Shown: piece by piece, positions 30,092 through 40,195 of the stretch
Position numbering within the stretch: position 1 is the first letter of the stretch
Layout of the letters: every line of letters starts with the position of its first letter
Virus record (IMG/VR): IMGVR_UViG_3300032249_000628
Location: 1 to 64,000 of that record
Direction: 5' to 3' (one strand)
DNA length: 64,000 nucleotides
From: a virus
The notes under the pieces: model-generated
What the model was told of the DNA's origin: nothing
What the model saw: the letters and a program-made list of their open reading frames with translations, nothing else
Database searches by the model: none
Translations under genes and position numbers: made by a program

Positions 30092-30427
30092 ATGTCATAC
30101 GAAAATTTAGTACAAATACCAGACAATACTGTAATCCCCTCGGGTCAATCCGTTAGTACGACCCAAGCCCCAACCTTTGCGGTAAATCCTAATGCTGTTC
30201 CAATAGTAGCTCCTAGTGGATTGGTTTGGACTGAAAATTTCAATTTATCTAACGGACTATCCTCTAGGTTAATAGCTGGTGCTTCTGGTATCAACGATTT
30301 TACAATTGTAAATCCATATATACATTATGCTTCACCAACCGGCACTATCATTAAATTCGATCCAACATCATTGCTAGAATTAGCAACAACTAGATTCAAT
30401 ATTTATAGTTCACAATTCAGAAATTAA
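30092..30427 (+). CDS. Small virion protein sharing its N-terminus with the next gene
   Basis: This 111-residue protein begins M-S-Y-E-N-L-V-Q-I-P, closely like the M-P-Y-E-D-I-I-Q-N-P start of the next, much larger protein. Both then pass into a Thr/Pro/Ser-rich linker. The rest is a small beta domain. The gene lies 3 bases from each neighbour and lacks a strong ribosome binding site, so coupling is likely. The shared leader suggests a common docking peptide in the tail tip. No family is known to me. Confidence 0.55.
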   Translation: MSYENLVQIPDNTVIPSGQSVSTTQAPTFAVNPNAVPIVAPSGLVWTENFNLSNGLSSRLIAGASGINDFTIVNPYIHYASPTGTIIKFDPTSLLELATTRFNIYSSQFRN

Positions 30428-30430
30428 ATT

Positions 30431-33400
30431 ATGCCATACGAAGATATCATTCAAAATCCCGGCACTACGGCAACAACCACCACCACAACTACTTCTCAAC
30501 CAGTATTTCCTTTTGGTATTCAGCCAGCTTCTGGATACTATGGCAATAATTGGCCTGCTAGTAGTGGTGCTATGCCATCGTCTTTTTCTGCTGGGGGATG
30601 GACAGTAGACGCTCGCGGTTTTGCCCAACAGACGTTTCTCGGAGCTTCTATTCGCAGTTTCACAATGAATGGCGGGTTTGGTGATTCTAGTTCTTCGTTA
30701 AGTGTTGAATTAATAAATGATGAATATAACATATCTGATAAAACCCCTATTGGTCTAGGAGATGATGTATACCATAGCGGCCAATATGATAAATTCTCTC
30801 CACCTATGGTTGGATCGCCCGTGTTTTTTAAATTTGGACAAAATTTTGCAACAGTGTCGGAGGCATATAAGCAAACCTTTGATGATCTATACGGTACTAA
30901 CACCGCCCAAGCTCTTATCGAAAGAACCATTGTCGGCACTTATGATAAAAATAATTTTCGTAATTTACCTGACGGTCACTATGTGGATATTTTTTTGAGC
31001 GGGATATATGATTATAATCCCATATTAAATAGCGTTGATCGTGGTAGAAACCACATGGTTTTTGGCGGTATTTTACAAACATATACTCAAAATAGAGGAC
31101 CGGGAGGAAATCCACTATATAGTGTTCAAGTAATTGATCCCAGAGAAATCCTTTCAAATGTTACATTGATTCTTAATAATTATACTGGATCAATTTATAA
31201 TCAAAATAACCTTCTTAATATTTATGGATTTCTTGAGTTTAATCCATCTACAGAAACAGAAGAAGCTATAAAAAAAGTACTAAAACTAAAGTCAGAATTA
31301 AAAAAGGTTGTCTCCGCAAGTGGATCATTTGCTTTCAGTGGAAATGATACATACTCTGCTTCTGGTAATAATCAGAAAATTACTGCAACCTCATTACCAT
31401 CATCTTTCCCCATAACTGGCACCGGTTTCTCTAGAAGAGGCTCTCAAGGAATTCCGTACTATAGAGTGCAACAAGCCGTTAATACTATTATGGGATATAA
31501 CGGCGCTATGCCTCAAGAATATATCGATAAAGCGTTTGGTGGAGCAATTAATTTTAGAGGATTTAATTATGTAGTAGACTTTGGCTCTCTGCCAGAGCTT
31601 CCTAGTATGTATTATCTGGATTTTGATCAGATCAACCTTTTAGAATTAGCTATGGAAATTTGTGATATTACCAGTAGAGAATTATTTGTTACATTATTGC
31701 CAATAATAGATCATCCTACTTGTGCATTTTTAAATGCTTGGAATCAAGCTAATGGAACCGATCCGAAAAAGTTAATCGCCGGTATCATACGATTAGATGC
31801 TATAGATAGATCAACTCAGCCTAGATATGGTGCAATTAAATCTTATATTGATTCTTTAGCTACTAGCGGAATTTATGTTGAGAATCAAGACGTTGGCTAT
31901 GAGTTATCTAACATTACCACCGATAAATTTATAGTAGGCGCACAAGAAGTAGAAATGTATTATTTTTCTACCAATGCTGATAGAGATGAGCTTGATGTTC
32001 TAGCTAGACAAAACGGACAAGTCGAAAATACCCCCATTGGAGGTCAGTGGAGATTAGAATCTTCACTGGAACAGCAATTATTGCCTTACTATGGTATGCT
32101 TGGTAAAAATGCTGTTACTATTCCAAAGGGTTTTGGAGCATACCAGCAAATTTTACTGGATACTACCGGATTAAGTGCTAATGGCGTAGGTGCTTATTAT
32201 GTAGCTACAGAAATGGAGTTGAGGTGTGCAGCGGTATCATACGATAGATGGAAAGAATTCTTAAAAATATATAACGATACATATATAGAGTCTTTAGAAA
32301 AAGATGATGCCACACAAACATCTGAATTGATTAAGGCAGTAGCACCCCCAAATTCTCCGCCAGTTGAAATATCAAATTCATATGCCGTTACAGTTCCAAG
32401 ATCATTATTCGATACATATGCTTTAAAAGATTATGGCGATGATGATTTACCGTTTAGCCCTTGTAATCCACCATATGGGTATCCGCTATATTATAAGCGC
32501 ATGACAAAGCTAGGTATTCCAGAGGGCGGCTTAACTGATTTACAAACAAGATATACTACAGTATTAACTAATTTTGCAGAATTAAAGTCAACAGATCAAA
32601 AGAATTTTAAAGCTGTATTAGAGACTCAGTTCAAAAGACTTAAAGAGATTAAAGAATCTACTGGATTGAGTCCATTCGAAGAAGAATATTTTAATTCTTT
32701 GCAAGACTTGATGAATACTCCTACTCCTACCCCGAAAAAAATTACTGAGACTGTTGCTCTTGTCGAAAGAAGCCTCACTAATAACAAGGATGTTTTCGCC
32801 GTTTTTCCAAGAATTGCCAAGAAAAATACAGAAAATGCTATGAGGGTATATAATTTCTTGAAAAATGTTGCAGATGAATGTTTGGGTAAAAAGTTTCTTG
32901 TTAAGCTTCCCAAAAAAGTCAATTTAGGATACGACAAACAAATTAGACTTAAAGGAAGTTATGAATATGATCGCGGACCATTTGGTTTTCAACCAAGAGC
33001 AACCAATAACATTCCGGGTTATGAATTCTCTAAAGCATTTAAAAAGCAAATAGATTTAGATATAGATCCCAACACAAATATGATTAAGGGTTTTCTAAAC
33101 TCTGGTATTAGAAATGAATTGTCAAAATACGGTGGAGCATTAGAAATAAATTATAATCCCATATCGGAACAGCATGAAACTAATTATGTTCCTATGGACT
33201 TGGGTGGATTTTTTGAATTTGATTTATTCCAGAATTTATTGTCTCAAGAAGCTATCAATCAAGTAATAAAAACTAACTATACTAGCGCGCCACTTGGTGT
33301 GCAGCAATGTTTAATCCCTCAAGATTTAACTAACTTTATTAATGAACAAGGCAGAGTATCAGCATATGTAAGATTCGATCATAGTCAATTTTTATCGCTA

Positions 33401-35158
33401 GATAATATTTCTTCTAACGATTTATCTCAACAGTTAAAAGTTGGAAATGCTATGATTCCAGATTTATGTGAATCACTAGATAATGTTAATGGTGATGAAT
33501 GGCATAGTTTTCCTAACCTTGAAAAAGACAAAGATGATGAAGATAAGAAAGATTTACCGGAACAAATAGCATTCGTGAAATGTACTGTTTCTGAACAGGT
33601 GTTTATGCCGCCTAAGACAGAAAGAAGAGCAATAAATGTTCACGGTGGAACATATAAAGACATCGGGCGAAAAACCCTACCACAAAAAATTTACTTGCCA
33701 GATGAAGACAGATATGTAGATAGTTTTACATATTATAGACCCCATTATGTACCACTTGCTGCTAGCATAGAACAGGCAGAATTAATAGATTTCAAGAGAA
33801 CGGAAAATACTATTTTAAATAGTTATATTATTGATACAGAAATACATCAACTAGATACTGACAACGTATATGCTCTAATTACTTTACCCTCAAAAGTAAT
33901 ACCAACTAAAGATGCTAGATTCAGAGATGGTCCATTCCAACAAATGAATGCTGATAGATTTAAGCATTTTATGACAATGGACACCGTAAATGTACCAGAA
34001 TTTAGTATACCAGTAATTCCTCCAAAACCATTTCCAAAGGGTAACGGGGATTACAGAGATAGATTATCTGATGATCAAGAATTACAGGCTTGGATGGCAG
34101 CTAAAAAAGCAATTGATTCATTGAATTTCGCTTTTCCAAATAGAATTAATGTTACTAGTCCTTCTCCAATATATCCAAACTTGGTCGTTTTACCATTAAT
34201 GTCAAAAGATAGATGTTATGGACCCTGGGTGTCTTCTCAACTAGACGGTCAAGCAAATGTATATAAAAATATTGGTGGTAGAGTAGAATTTATTAAAGAT
34301 GAAAATTTATCCCCTTGGAATTATGCTGGATATCAATTGATGAATGAAGCTGGTAGATTACAAGCAGAATTTTCTAACAGTATGCTTTTATTCTCAGAAA
34401 GAGGTGGTTTTGTTATACCGGGATTACCTCCGGGTAATTCTTTGGGAAAAGCCTTGATCAATGGCGGTCCTTTGGTCACAAATATAGATGTTAGTATTTC
34501 TGAAGGTGGAGTTCAAACCACATTCAAAATGGATTTATATACCTCTAGTTTTGGTAAATTGCAAAAACAAAAACAAGATCAAATTTCTAAAATTAGTAGA
34601 GAAAGACAAAGATTGCGAGATGAACGAAATGCTCTTATTAGGAAAGGACTTGGTAAAGCTGCAACGTCATTTAATTATGGAACAATGTATGATACACTAC
34701 GAAGTGTTAATCCAGAAAATGTACAACAATTTGCTAATCCGATGGGTAATGTTGTAGCGTCTGTGAAAAAATTCACTGAAAAAAGAATTAGCACTCAAAT
34801 GGGTGGAGCCAATGCTTCTCCAGACAAATTATTTGGCGCTGGAGAACCTAGCTGGACTCCTCACGACACTACAGATTACATGGTGCAAGGATCATTGCAG
34901 GATAATTCTCAAATCGGTAGATTAGCTCAAAACTTTTTGACAGAAGATAGTTTAGCAAGAGAGTATTATAATACAGCCTCTTCGGCCATTTGCGGTGGAG
35001 GACCAAATGATCTTTTTGTTCCAGCATCAAAAGATGCATATCATCCAAATATGGCATCTAAGCCAATACCATTTATTAAATCTAAGTCTAGATACTATGT
35101 TGCCCCAGAAAATGCTGAAACATTTGATGATTCTGATGTAACAAGATACGGAGATTAA
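30431..35158 (+). CDS. Large tail hub / tail-tip structural protein
   Basis: The 1575-residue product starts with the Y-E-x-[IL]-[IV]-Q-x-P leader and a run of Thr (residues about 11-21). Residues 60-260 (F-L-G-A-S-I-R-S-F, S-V-E-L-I-N-D, G-S-P-V-F-F-K-F-G, then H-M-V-F-G-G-I-L-Q-T-Y-T-Q and Y-S-V-Q-V-I-D-P-R-E-I-L) resemble hub proteins with OB or gpD-like folds. A Lys/Gln/Arg-rich coiled coil lies near 1375-1405. No peptidoglycan hydrolase motif was recognised. Position and length agree with a hub or central fibre scaffold. The identification is tentative. Confidence 0.5.
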   Translation: MPYEDIIQNPGTTATTTTTTTSQPVFPFGIQPASGYYGNNWPASSGAMPSSFSAGGWTVDARGFAQQTFLGASIRSFTMNGGFGDSSSSLSVELINDEYNISDKTPIGLGDDVYHSGQYDKFSPPMVGSPVFFKFGQNFATVSEAYKQTFDDLYGTNTAQALIERTIVGTYDKNNFRNLPDGHYVDIFLSGIYDYNPILNSVDRGRNHMVFGGILQTYTQNRGPGGNPLYSVQVIDPREILSNVTLILNNYTGSIYNQNNLLNIYGFLEFNPSTETEEAIKKVLKLKSELKKVVSASGSFAFSGNDTYSASGNNQKITATSLPSSFPITGTGFSRRGSQGIPYYRVQQAVNTIMGYNGAMPQEYIDKAFGGAINFRGFNYVVDFGSLPELPSMYYLDFDQINLLELAMEICDITSRELFVTLLPIIDHPTCAFLNAWNQANGTDPKKLIAGIIRLDAIDRSTQPRYGAIKSYIDSLATSGIYVENQDVGYELSNITTDKFIVGAQEVEMYYFSTNADRDELDVLARQNGQVENTPIGGQWRLESSLEQQLLPYYGMLGKNAVTIPKGFGAYQQILLDTTGLSANGVGAYYVATEMELRCAAVSYDRWKEFLKIYNDTYIESLEKDDATQTSELIKAVAPPNSPPVEISNSYAVTVPRSLFDTYALKDYGDDDLPFSPCNPPYGYPLYYKRMTKLGIPEGGLTDLQTRYTTVLTNFAELKSTDQKNFKAVLETQFKRLKEIKESTGLSPFEEEYFNSLQDLMNTPTPTPKKITETVALVERSLTNNKDVFAVFPRIAKKNTENAMRVYNFLKNVADECLGKKFLVKLPKKVNLGYDKQIRLKGSYEYDRGPFGFQPRATNNIPGYEFSKAFKKQIDLDIDPNTNMIKGFLNSGIRNELSKYGGALEINYNPISEQHETNYVPMDLGGFFEFDLFQNLLSQEAINQVIKTNYTSAPLGVQQCLIPQDLTNFINEQGRVSAYVRFDHSQFLSLDNISSNDLSQQLKVGNAMIPDLCESLDNVNGDEWHSFPNLEKDKDDEDKKDLPEQIAFVKCTVSEQVFMPPKTERRAINVHGGTYKDIGRKTLPQKIYLPDEDRYVDSFTYYRPHYVPLAASIEQAELIDFKRTENTILNSYIIDTEIHQLDTDNVYALITLPSKVIPTKDARFRDGPFQQMNADRFKHFMTMDTVNVPEFSIPVIPPKPFPKGNGDYRDRLSDDQELQAWMAAKKAIDSLNFAFPNRINVTSPSPIYPNLVVLPLMSKDRCYGPWVSSQLDGQANVYKNIGGRVEFIKDENLSPWNYAGYQLMNEAGRLQAEFSNSMLLFSERGGFVIPGLPPGNSLGKALINGGPLVTNIDVSISEGGVQTTFKMDLYTSSFGKLQKQKQDQISKISRERQRLRDERNALIRKGLGKAATSFNYGTMYDTLRSVNPENVQQFANPMGNVVASVKKFTEKRISTQMGGANASPDKLFGAGEPSWTPHDTTDYMVQGSLQDNSQIGRLAQNFLTEDSLAREYYNTASSAICGGGPNDLFVPASKDAYHPNMASKPIPFIKSKSRYYVAPENAETFDDSDVTRYGD

Positions 35159-35159
35159 A

Positions 35160-38100
35160 ATGTTCGATTCCAATATACATTCAGCTTCTACAGAATATCA
35201 TTCTTTTGCTACCAATGACTTTGCACTAGAGTCTTTGGGTATAGCTTCGTATTCAACATCAAGCTTAAAAAGATATCTAGTAGATAAACCAAATGATGAT
35301 GTCAAAGATTTATTTAATGACACTACTCAGGAAACTTATGATGCTCTGGTCGGGAAAACATCTGTAGACTCTTTATCTATTCTTGTATTTAACGAAGAGA
35401 ATAAAGTATACGAAGCAAAAACGGGTTCTGATATCTTTAAAACTAAAGGTGGAACTTCTGTTGCCACAGATTTACCAGAGTTACTCAGTAAACATAATAC
35501 TAATGAGTGGGGTATAGCAATAGATGAAGATGTAAAACAGGTGGTAGAAACTATACAGGGAAGTTATTCTGGCTGTATAACATTTAATCCATCTTTTTCA
35601 ATTAAATTTGGTTCTTCTTCGCAAACAAGAAATCCTCTTGTAAAGGTATACTTAAAACCAAAAAGTAATAGCGATACTAGTAGATCATTAGCCCAAAACG
35701 GCTCACCATTAATTTCGTCTGTTCCGAAAAGACCAACTGGGCCAAAATATGGCTGGCAAGGAACACAAAACCAACCCATTGGAGTATATCAAAATCCATC
35801 TGAAGGTGGTAATATAAATCCAGAAAATGCCGTTGCTGCTAATTTAAGATTAACATATAATCCTTCTATTGGAGAGTGGGAATCTGGGACTCAGCAAATA
35901 CTTGCTCGTTTATTAACAGATGTTGGTGCCGCTAAGATCAAAGATATTCCATTTGATAGTATAGACGATATTGCTCCAGATGAATTTTATAATACAGAGT
36001 CGAATTATTATATGGGTCAATTTGAGATAGGAAAAGCACTACCTATCAGTATAGAGGGTGGAAATCCCCACATGTGCGGACCAAATATGACAGCAACCGC
36101 TAACGATGGAAACAAAAAAGAAAAAATACAGGTTGTAAATAGATCGCCAAGAAGCTTTAAAAAGGGCGACGTTGTAATGTGTAGCCATATTGACGGGGAG
36201 TGGATTATACAAGGTTTCGACGCTGGAACAACGAGCGTGGCACCTATTAGTTTAAAACTTGGCAAATGGTCTTTTGCTAAATTTCTTGCTGATTCAGACT
36301 CATTTTTTAAAGATGAGAGATATAGATCAAGTAACGGTACACAATATGTACAAAGTGTAAACGGTAGACAGTATGAAGCATACATCAGAATGAGATATTA
36401 TGTTTCAATGTTTCAAGGTGGTGGAGATAATGCCGCACCAGCAATATCTAACACATTAATTTCATCTTTATCCGAAATGAATAATTTGAATCTAATTGCA
36501 AAATTAAATCTATATTTACCAGCCGCCAAACCAGATCAGCCATATTATGTCTTCGATGATGTGGATGAAGAGGCAGCAATACTATCATCTTTACCAACTC
36601 CATCAGATTATGATTTTCAACCATCTAAAAGATATGTGCAAGTCACAGCGTTTGATCAAGTCGGTTCTCATATGGGTGGAACCAATCAATACAATATTAT
36701 TGGAAGAACAAACGTAACATATTCACCGGATGGGTCAACCGATAGTGAGAATTTGTATCAAGAAAATTTTCCTAATTTTTGGGGGCCAATATTTACAGAA
36801 GGATATTCCGTACAACAGGTGGCTTTGCTTAAAAAACCAAGACCAATGATACCAATGAATGGAAGCGCAAGACTTGGAATTGAACGGGGTAGTCCATTTT
36901 TTGTTGTTCCCTCTGACGGCACAGAGATTCTATCTGCAACAACAGAAAAGAATAAAACTCTTGATTCAAATAATTTTATGTTTTCTAACACAAAAGATGC
37001 TGGATTATATCAGCTACCAGCAGAAATAGGAGTCAATGGATCATTATCTGGTAATTATAGTTCTCCAATAGAATCTTTAGATGAATTAGCTAAACTAGAA
37101 TCACCATCTACAAATTTATTGGACATATATTACAATTTCTTTACCTCTAAAAAGAGATATACTTGGCTAGCTAGTCCGAGTGATAGTGGTAATGTTTATG
37201 GTTTATCATCATCGCAAGCATCTAGAGTTCAATTTTCTCCTTTACAATTACAATATGCTGTTCATGCTTATAAGGCACTTTCTCCAAGCGATCAATCACA
37301 ATATTATGATAGATTGCGTTCTAGATTTTTTAACAATTTAACAACAGGAGATACTGGTGGACACCTATGGGGAGGTTTGATTCCCGGTAATACATCTCAG
37401 GGCAGTGTTCCAACAAGAGGGTTGGCACCCTTCCCGTTGATAGGACCAGATACTGTTACCAATGGGGAAGGACCACTTGGTGGGCCAGACATATTGCCGT
37501 ACTCCGACGCTAGTAGCGGCGATGAAAAATCAAATTTTGTTGGAATTATTATTGCTAAAAATAAATTTGGTGGCGGTGGTAGTATCAACTTTACAACAAG
37601 TCAATATTTTGGACTACCAAAACGAGTAACAGTTGGTGGAGGTCAAACTGGTGATCTTACCATACTACCAATCGGTGGGGGTATAGGATGGATAGGACCA
37701 TCCAATCCTTCATTTACCCGTGGTTCTCCCCAGTGGGGTTCTGCGGAAGATAGACCAAATAGTTTTGGCACCACAGCATTACATGTTCGTATTTTTGACC
37801 AGTGGCCTGACGAACAAACAATATATGATCCTAGATATTTTGGTGTGTTACATTTTAATCCTCTACCAATGGGTATGAATATAAGAAAAATCAAAGTAGA
37901 CGAAGGTGCTAGTCCAGATTTAGCTGATTGGAATCCAACCAAGCCTCTTCCTAAATACGCTAGAGATGTTGATCAATTTGACACCTCTGTAGATTTTAGG
38001 ATACCAACATATGCTGATCCTATCAACCAAGCTATGGATAATATCCCATTACCTTTAGGTGCCACCGTTACTAGAGAAGGTTCTAACGGCAAGGCTATTA

Positions 38101-38723
38101 GACCAGTATCTGAATGGAGAGTTAATCCTATTAGAAGGGGTCAATTACTAACAGGTGGTGGATTTAGATACTATAAGAGAATCATAGGATTATCAGATAA
38201 TTGCATGATTATTGATGGTGGAGAAGGATTCAGTAATGACCAAGAAATTAATCTTACAAAGGGAGCAAAGTGTACCGTAAACGTTGACAGTAATGGTAAA
38301 ATAACTAAGGTTAATATTTCTACTTCAAATCGTGGAGAGGGTTTTATGCCGGGAGACTTTTCAACTTCTTACAAACCCCCAAATTCTACAGTAACCTCGT
38401 ATGGTTTGAGATTAACACTTAATGGTGGATCAAAATCGGCATCTATTCTATTTTTTAATGGAATTGTATATGATAAGTTGGCCTATGATGCGTGTCCTTT
38501 GGAAAGTACAGGTGGGCCTATTCGATTGAGTTTACCAAGCTATAGGGGAGAAAAAGCCACAGAAGGTACGAATGTTTCCAGCGTAGGCTTGTCTCCAAAT
38601 AGAGATGGAAAATATGATGCGTTCTATTTCTTTCATAACGATATACTGCATACACTTTTAAGCCCAGAAGCTTTCGTTCCGGGTTTCCATCAATATGTCA
38701 ATTTAGAAATCGGATCAAGTTAA
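35160..38723 (+). CDS. Large tail-tip structural protein with OB-like segment
   Basis: This 1187-residue protein begins one base after the previous stop, with CGGAG upstream. Around residues 325-356, N-R-S-P-R-S-F-K-K-G-D-V-V-M-C-S-H-I-D-G-E-W-I-I-Q-G resembles the OB-fold turn of gp5/VgrG-type or related tail-tip proteins. The long region 700-900 is Gly-rich and ends in beta motifs. No lytic active site is evident. It completes the run of tightly spaced tail genes and is followed by a promoter-like gap. A tail-tip or side-fibre role is likely. Confidence 0.45.
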   Translation: MFDSNIHSASTEYHSFATNDFALESLGIASYSTSSLKRYLVDKPNDDVKDLFNDTTQETYDALVGKTSVDSLSILVFNEENKVYEAKTGSDIFKTKGGTSVATDLPELLSKHNTNEWGIAIDEDVKQVVETIQGSYSGCITFNPSFSIKFGSSSQTRNPLVKVYLKPKSNSDTSRSLAQNGSPLISSVPKRPTGPKYGWQGTQNQPIGVYQNPSEGGNINPENAVAANLRLTYNPSIGEWESGTQQILARLLTDVGAAKIKDIPFDSIDDIAPDEFYNTESNYYMGQFEIGKALPISIEGGNPHMCGPNMTATANDGNKKEKIQVVNRSPRSFKKGDVVMCSHIDGEWIIQGFDAGTTSVAPISLKLGKWSFAKFLADSDSFFKDERYRSSNGTQYVQSVNGRQYEAYIRMRYYVSMFQGGGDNAAPAISNTLISSLSEMNNLNLIAKLNLYLPAAKPDQPYYVFDDVDEEAAILSSLPTPSDYDFQPSKRYVQVTAFDQVGSHMGGTNQYNIIGRTNVTYSPDGSTDSENLYQENFPNFWGPIFTEGYSVQQVALLKKPRPMIPMNGSARLGIERGSPFFVVPSDGTEILSATTEKNKTLDSNNFMFSNTKDAGLYQLPAEIGVNGSLSGNYSSPIESLDELAKLESPSTNLLDIYYNFFTSKKRYTWLASPSDSGNVYGLSSSQASRVQFSPLQLQYAVHAYKALSPSDQSQYYDRLRSRFFNNLTTGDTGGHLWGGLIPGNTSQGSVPTRGLAPFPLIGPDTVTNGEGPLGGPDILPYSDASSGDEKSNFVGIIIAKNKFGGGGSINFTTSQYFGLPKRVTVGGGQTGDLTILPIGGGIGWIGPSNPSFTRGSPQWGSAEDRPNSFGTTALHVRIFDQWPDEQTIYDPRYFGVLHFNPLPMGMNIRKIKVDEGASPDLADWNPTKPLPKYARDVDQFDTSVDFRIPTYADPINQAMDNIPLPLGATVTREGSNGKAIRPVSEWRVNPIRRGQLLTGGGFRYYKRIIGLSDNCMIIDGGEGFSNDQEINLTKGAKCTVNVDSNGKITKVNISTSNRGEGFMPGDFSTSYKPPNSTVTSYGLRLTLNGGSKSASILFFNGIVYDKLAYDACPLESTGGPIRLSLPSYRGEKATEGTNVSSVGLSPNRDGKYDAFYFFHNDILHTLLSPEAFVPGFHQYVNLEIGSS

Positions 38724-38728
38724 ATTTT

Positions 38729-38737
38729 GTGTATAAT
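38729..38737 (+). promoter_or_regulatory. Candidate late-promoter motif before the 237-residue protein gene
   Basis: GTGTATAAT followed by ACAT lies 42 bases before the next ATG. It contains a perfect TATAAT, but no -35 hexamer at 16-18 bases. It is the third copy of the GTGTATA element and lies in a short gap, 38724-38770. The gap also has the ribosome binding site AGGGAG. Confidence 0.45.
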
Positions 38738-38770
38738 ACATATAGAACCGTTTAAAATAGGGAGAATTCT

Positions 38771-39484
38771 ATGGCTGACATTAAATTTTATGCGAATATC
38801 AAAGACCAAAGCGGTGATGGTGAACTTATAAACCATGCTGCTGGTTCTGGTATTGGTTTTTATGGAAACGGCTTTGGTATTTCGGTTCCAGTTGGTGCCA
38901 AGCAAACGACAACTTTCGTTACCAATGCTATTGGTACGAATCAAGGCCCACAATTAAATAATACAGCTTTTGTTACGAGTGGAAATTTAACCACAAAAGG
39001 CACTATTAGTATCAATGGTGCAAGTGCTATCGATTTGGACAAGTTACCAAATTATCTCTGTCCACTCAATATTAGATTCACACATTCAGAACCGGTGCGT
39101 GTTCAGAATTGCCGTCTTCGCATTTTTGATCGTAACAATATAAATAATCACGCTAGCGGCGTTGTAACTTATGTTTATGAATCTAGACACCCAGCAACCG
39201 TGCAATCTGTAGTTAATCTAAGTCATCGCGGTCGAAGTGAAACTAGCTGGTATGAATTTGATCCCGTTGACGCTATGACAGATATGATATTTACAGCATC
39301 GCCGGGAGCAAGTGGCAAAAATACTAACACTCAAGATGCCAGCACTTCTCTTGGATATACTTCACAAGATGGCGTCACTCATCAGTCAATAAGACACGAT
39401 TGGTATTTAGCACTTAGCTCAGAGCCAGTAACCGTAGGCAGTAAGACTCAATACGGTTTATACTTTACTCTTGAATATCTCTGA
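38771..39484 (+). CDS. Separately transcribed virion protein, beta-rich
   Basis: The 237-residue protein has its own promoter-like element, a good ribosome binding site (AGGGAG) and a strong terminator downstream, which suggests a well-expressed single-gene unit. It is beta-rich (I-K-F-Y-A-N-I-K-D, G-F-G-I-S-V-P-V-G, L-R-I-F-D-R-N-N-I), has few charged clusters, and ends H-D-W-Y-L-A-L-S-S-E-P...Y-G-L-Y-F-T-L-E-Y-L. No family is recognised. A virion decoration, appendage or tail-tip protein is likely. It is the last gene of the plus block. Confidence 0.5.
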   Translation: MADIKFYANIKDQSGDGELINHAAGSGIGFYGNGFGISVPVGAKQTTTFVTNAIGTNQGPQLNNTAFVTSGNLTTKGTISINGASAIDLDKLPNYLCPLNIRFTHSEPVRVQNCRLRIFDRNNINNHASGVVTYVYESRHPATVQSVVNLSHRGRSETSWYEFDPVDAMTDMIFTASPGASGKNTNTQDASTSLGYTSQDGVTHQSIRHDWYLALSSEPVTVGSKTQYGLYFTLEYL

Positions 39485-39504
39485 AAATAAGTAAGAATGA
39501 ATAA

Positions 39505-39529
39505 GGGGGTAGTTTTTAATGCTACCCCC
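39505..39529. terminator. Bidirectional intrinsic terminator between convergent blocks
   Basis: GGGGGTAG (39505-39512) pairs with CTACCCCC (39522-39529) around a 9-base loop. T-rich sequence follows on both strands. It lies between the last plus-strand gene (stop at 39484) and the last minus-strand gene (stop at 39544), so it can end both transcripts. Confidence 0.8.
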
Positions 39530-39543
39530 AAATTCTTCCCTCA

Positions 39544-39846
39544 TCAATACTTATAGATAGGCAAGCAACGCCTGTTATATCCCCAGTGATAATATTGACT
39601 CACTGGTACTGTCACCGCTTGGTAGGGATATCCCCATACCATACGCTGTTCTACAACCGGTTGAGGTTGAACAACAACTGGAACCATTACAGTATAGGCC
39701 GGTGCTTGATACACCATAACCTGTAGATACGGTACTGGCTGTATAGGGGCAGTTACAACATTAGTAACATAAGTAACCTCACAAGCTTTTGCGTCTAATG
39801 ACGCAAACGCAACAAGCAAAAATAAGATACTTGCAATTAATCTCAT
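39544..39846 (-). CDS. Small secreted protein rich in Val, Pro and Tyr
   Basis: This 100-residue protein begins with a clear signal peptide: M-R-L then a hydrophobic core (I-A-S-I-L-F-L-L-V-A-F-A-S-L) and a likely cleavage site after A-K-A, just before Cys-22. The mature part is Val/Pro/Tyr/Gln-rich, with a repeated P-V-V-V-Q-P-Q-P-V-V-E-Q type, and holds Cys-22 and Cys-93. A GGAG-type ribosome binding site lies upstream. It is not a typical lipoprotein, because the lipobox is poor. Small secreted proteins of this style are common in Planctomycetes. In a phage it could act at the host envelope (superinfection exclusion or lysis control). The function is unknown. Confidence 0.6.
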   Translation of the reverse strand: MRLIASILFLLVAFASLDAKACEVTYVTNVVTAPIQPVPYLQVMVYQAPAYTVMVPVVVQPQPVVEQRMVWGYPYQAVTVPVSQYYHWGYNRRCLPIYKY

Positions 39847-39859
39847 AAGCTCTCCTTTT

Positions 39860-40195
39860 TTATTCCGATTGCTCAGTCTTGGGATTCCATTTCACCCAAC
39901 CATTGTCTGGCAACCACTTCCCATCGTTATCTTTTCGCTTTGGAAATAGACCGCCACCCTTCTTATGAACTCCGAAGGCGAGTCTAGCAGCACACTTTGA
40001 GCAACGTAACTCATAGTATTGGTTATCATCGACAGTTCGGACAACGAACTTTACATCTTCGTTACCGCACTTGCCACAAATATTCTCTTCGAAAACCTCT
40101 TGAAACTTATTTAGTTCACCAAATAAATCCTTCTGAGATTCCCCTTCTAGCTCTGCTGTAATCCTGCCATTTTTTGTAGTATATGTTAGTTTCAT
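39860..40195 (-). CDS. Zinc-ribbon protein
   Basis: This 111-residue protein has two CxxC pairs (C40-C43 and C65-C68) 22 residues apart, the spacing of a zinc ribbon. The N-terminus holds a beta strand and a helix, and the C-terminus is basic with L-P-D-N-G-W-V-K-W. The start abuts the upstream gene's stop by one base (40195). Such small zinc-ribbon proteins often lie beside phage recombination or replication genes, where they may bind nucleic acid. No specific function is recognised. Confidence 0.55.
   Translation of the reverse strand: MKLTYTTKNGRITAELEGESQKDLFGELNKFQEVFEENICGKCGNEDVKFVVRTVDDNQYYELRCSKCAARLAFGVHKKGGGLFPKRKDNDGKWLPDNGWVKWNPKTEQSE

Noticed and set aside
38724-38770. Complete sigma-70 promoter before the 237-residue gene
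   Set aside because: The TATAAT is perfect, but no -35-like hexamer lies 16-18 bases upstream; it is kept only as the late-promoter element.
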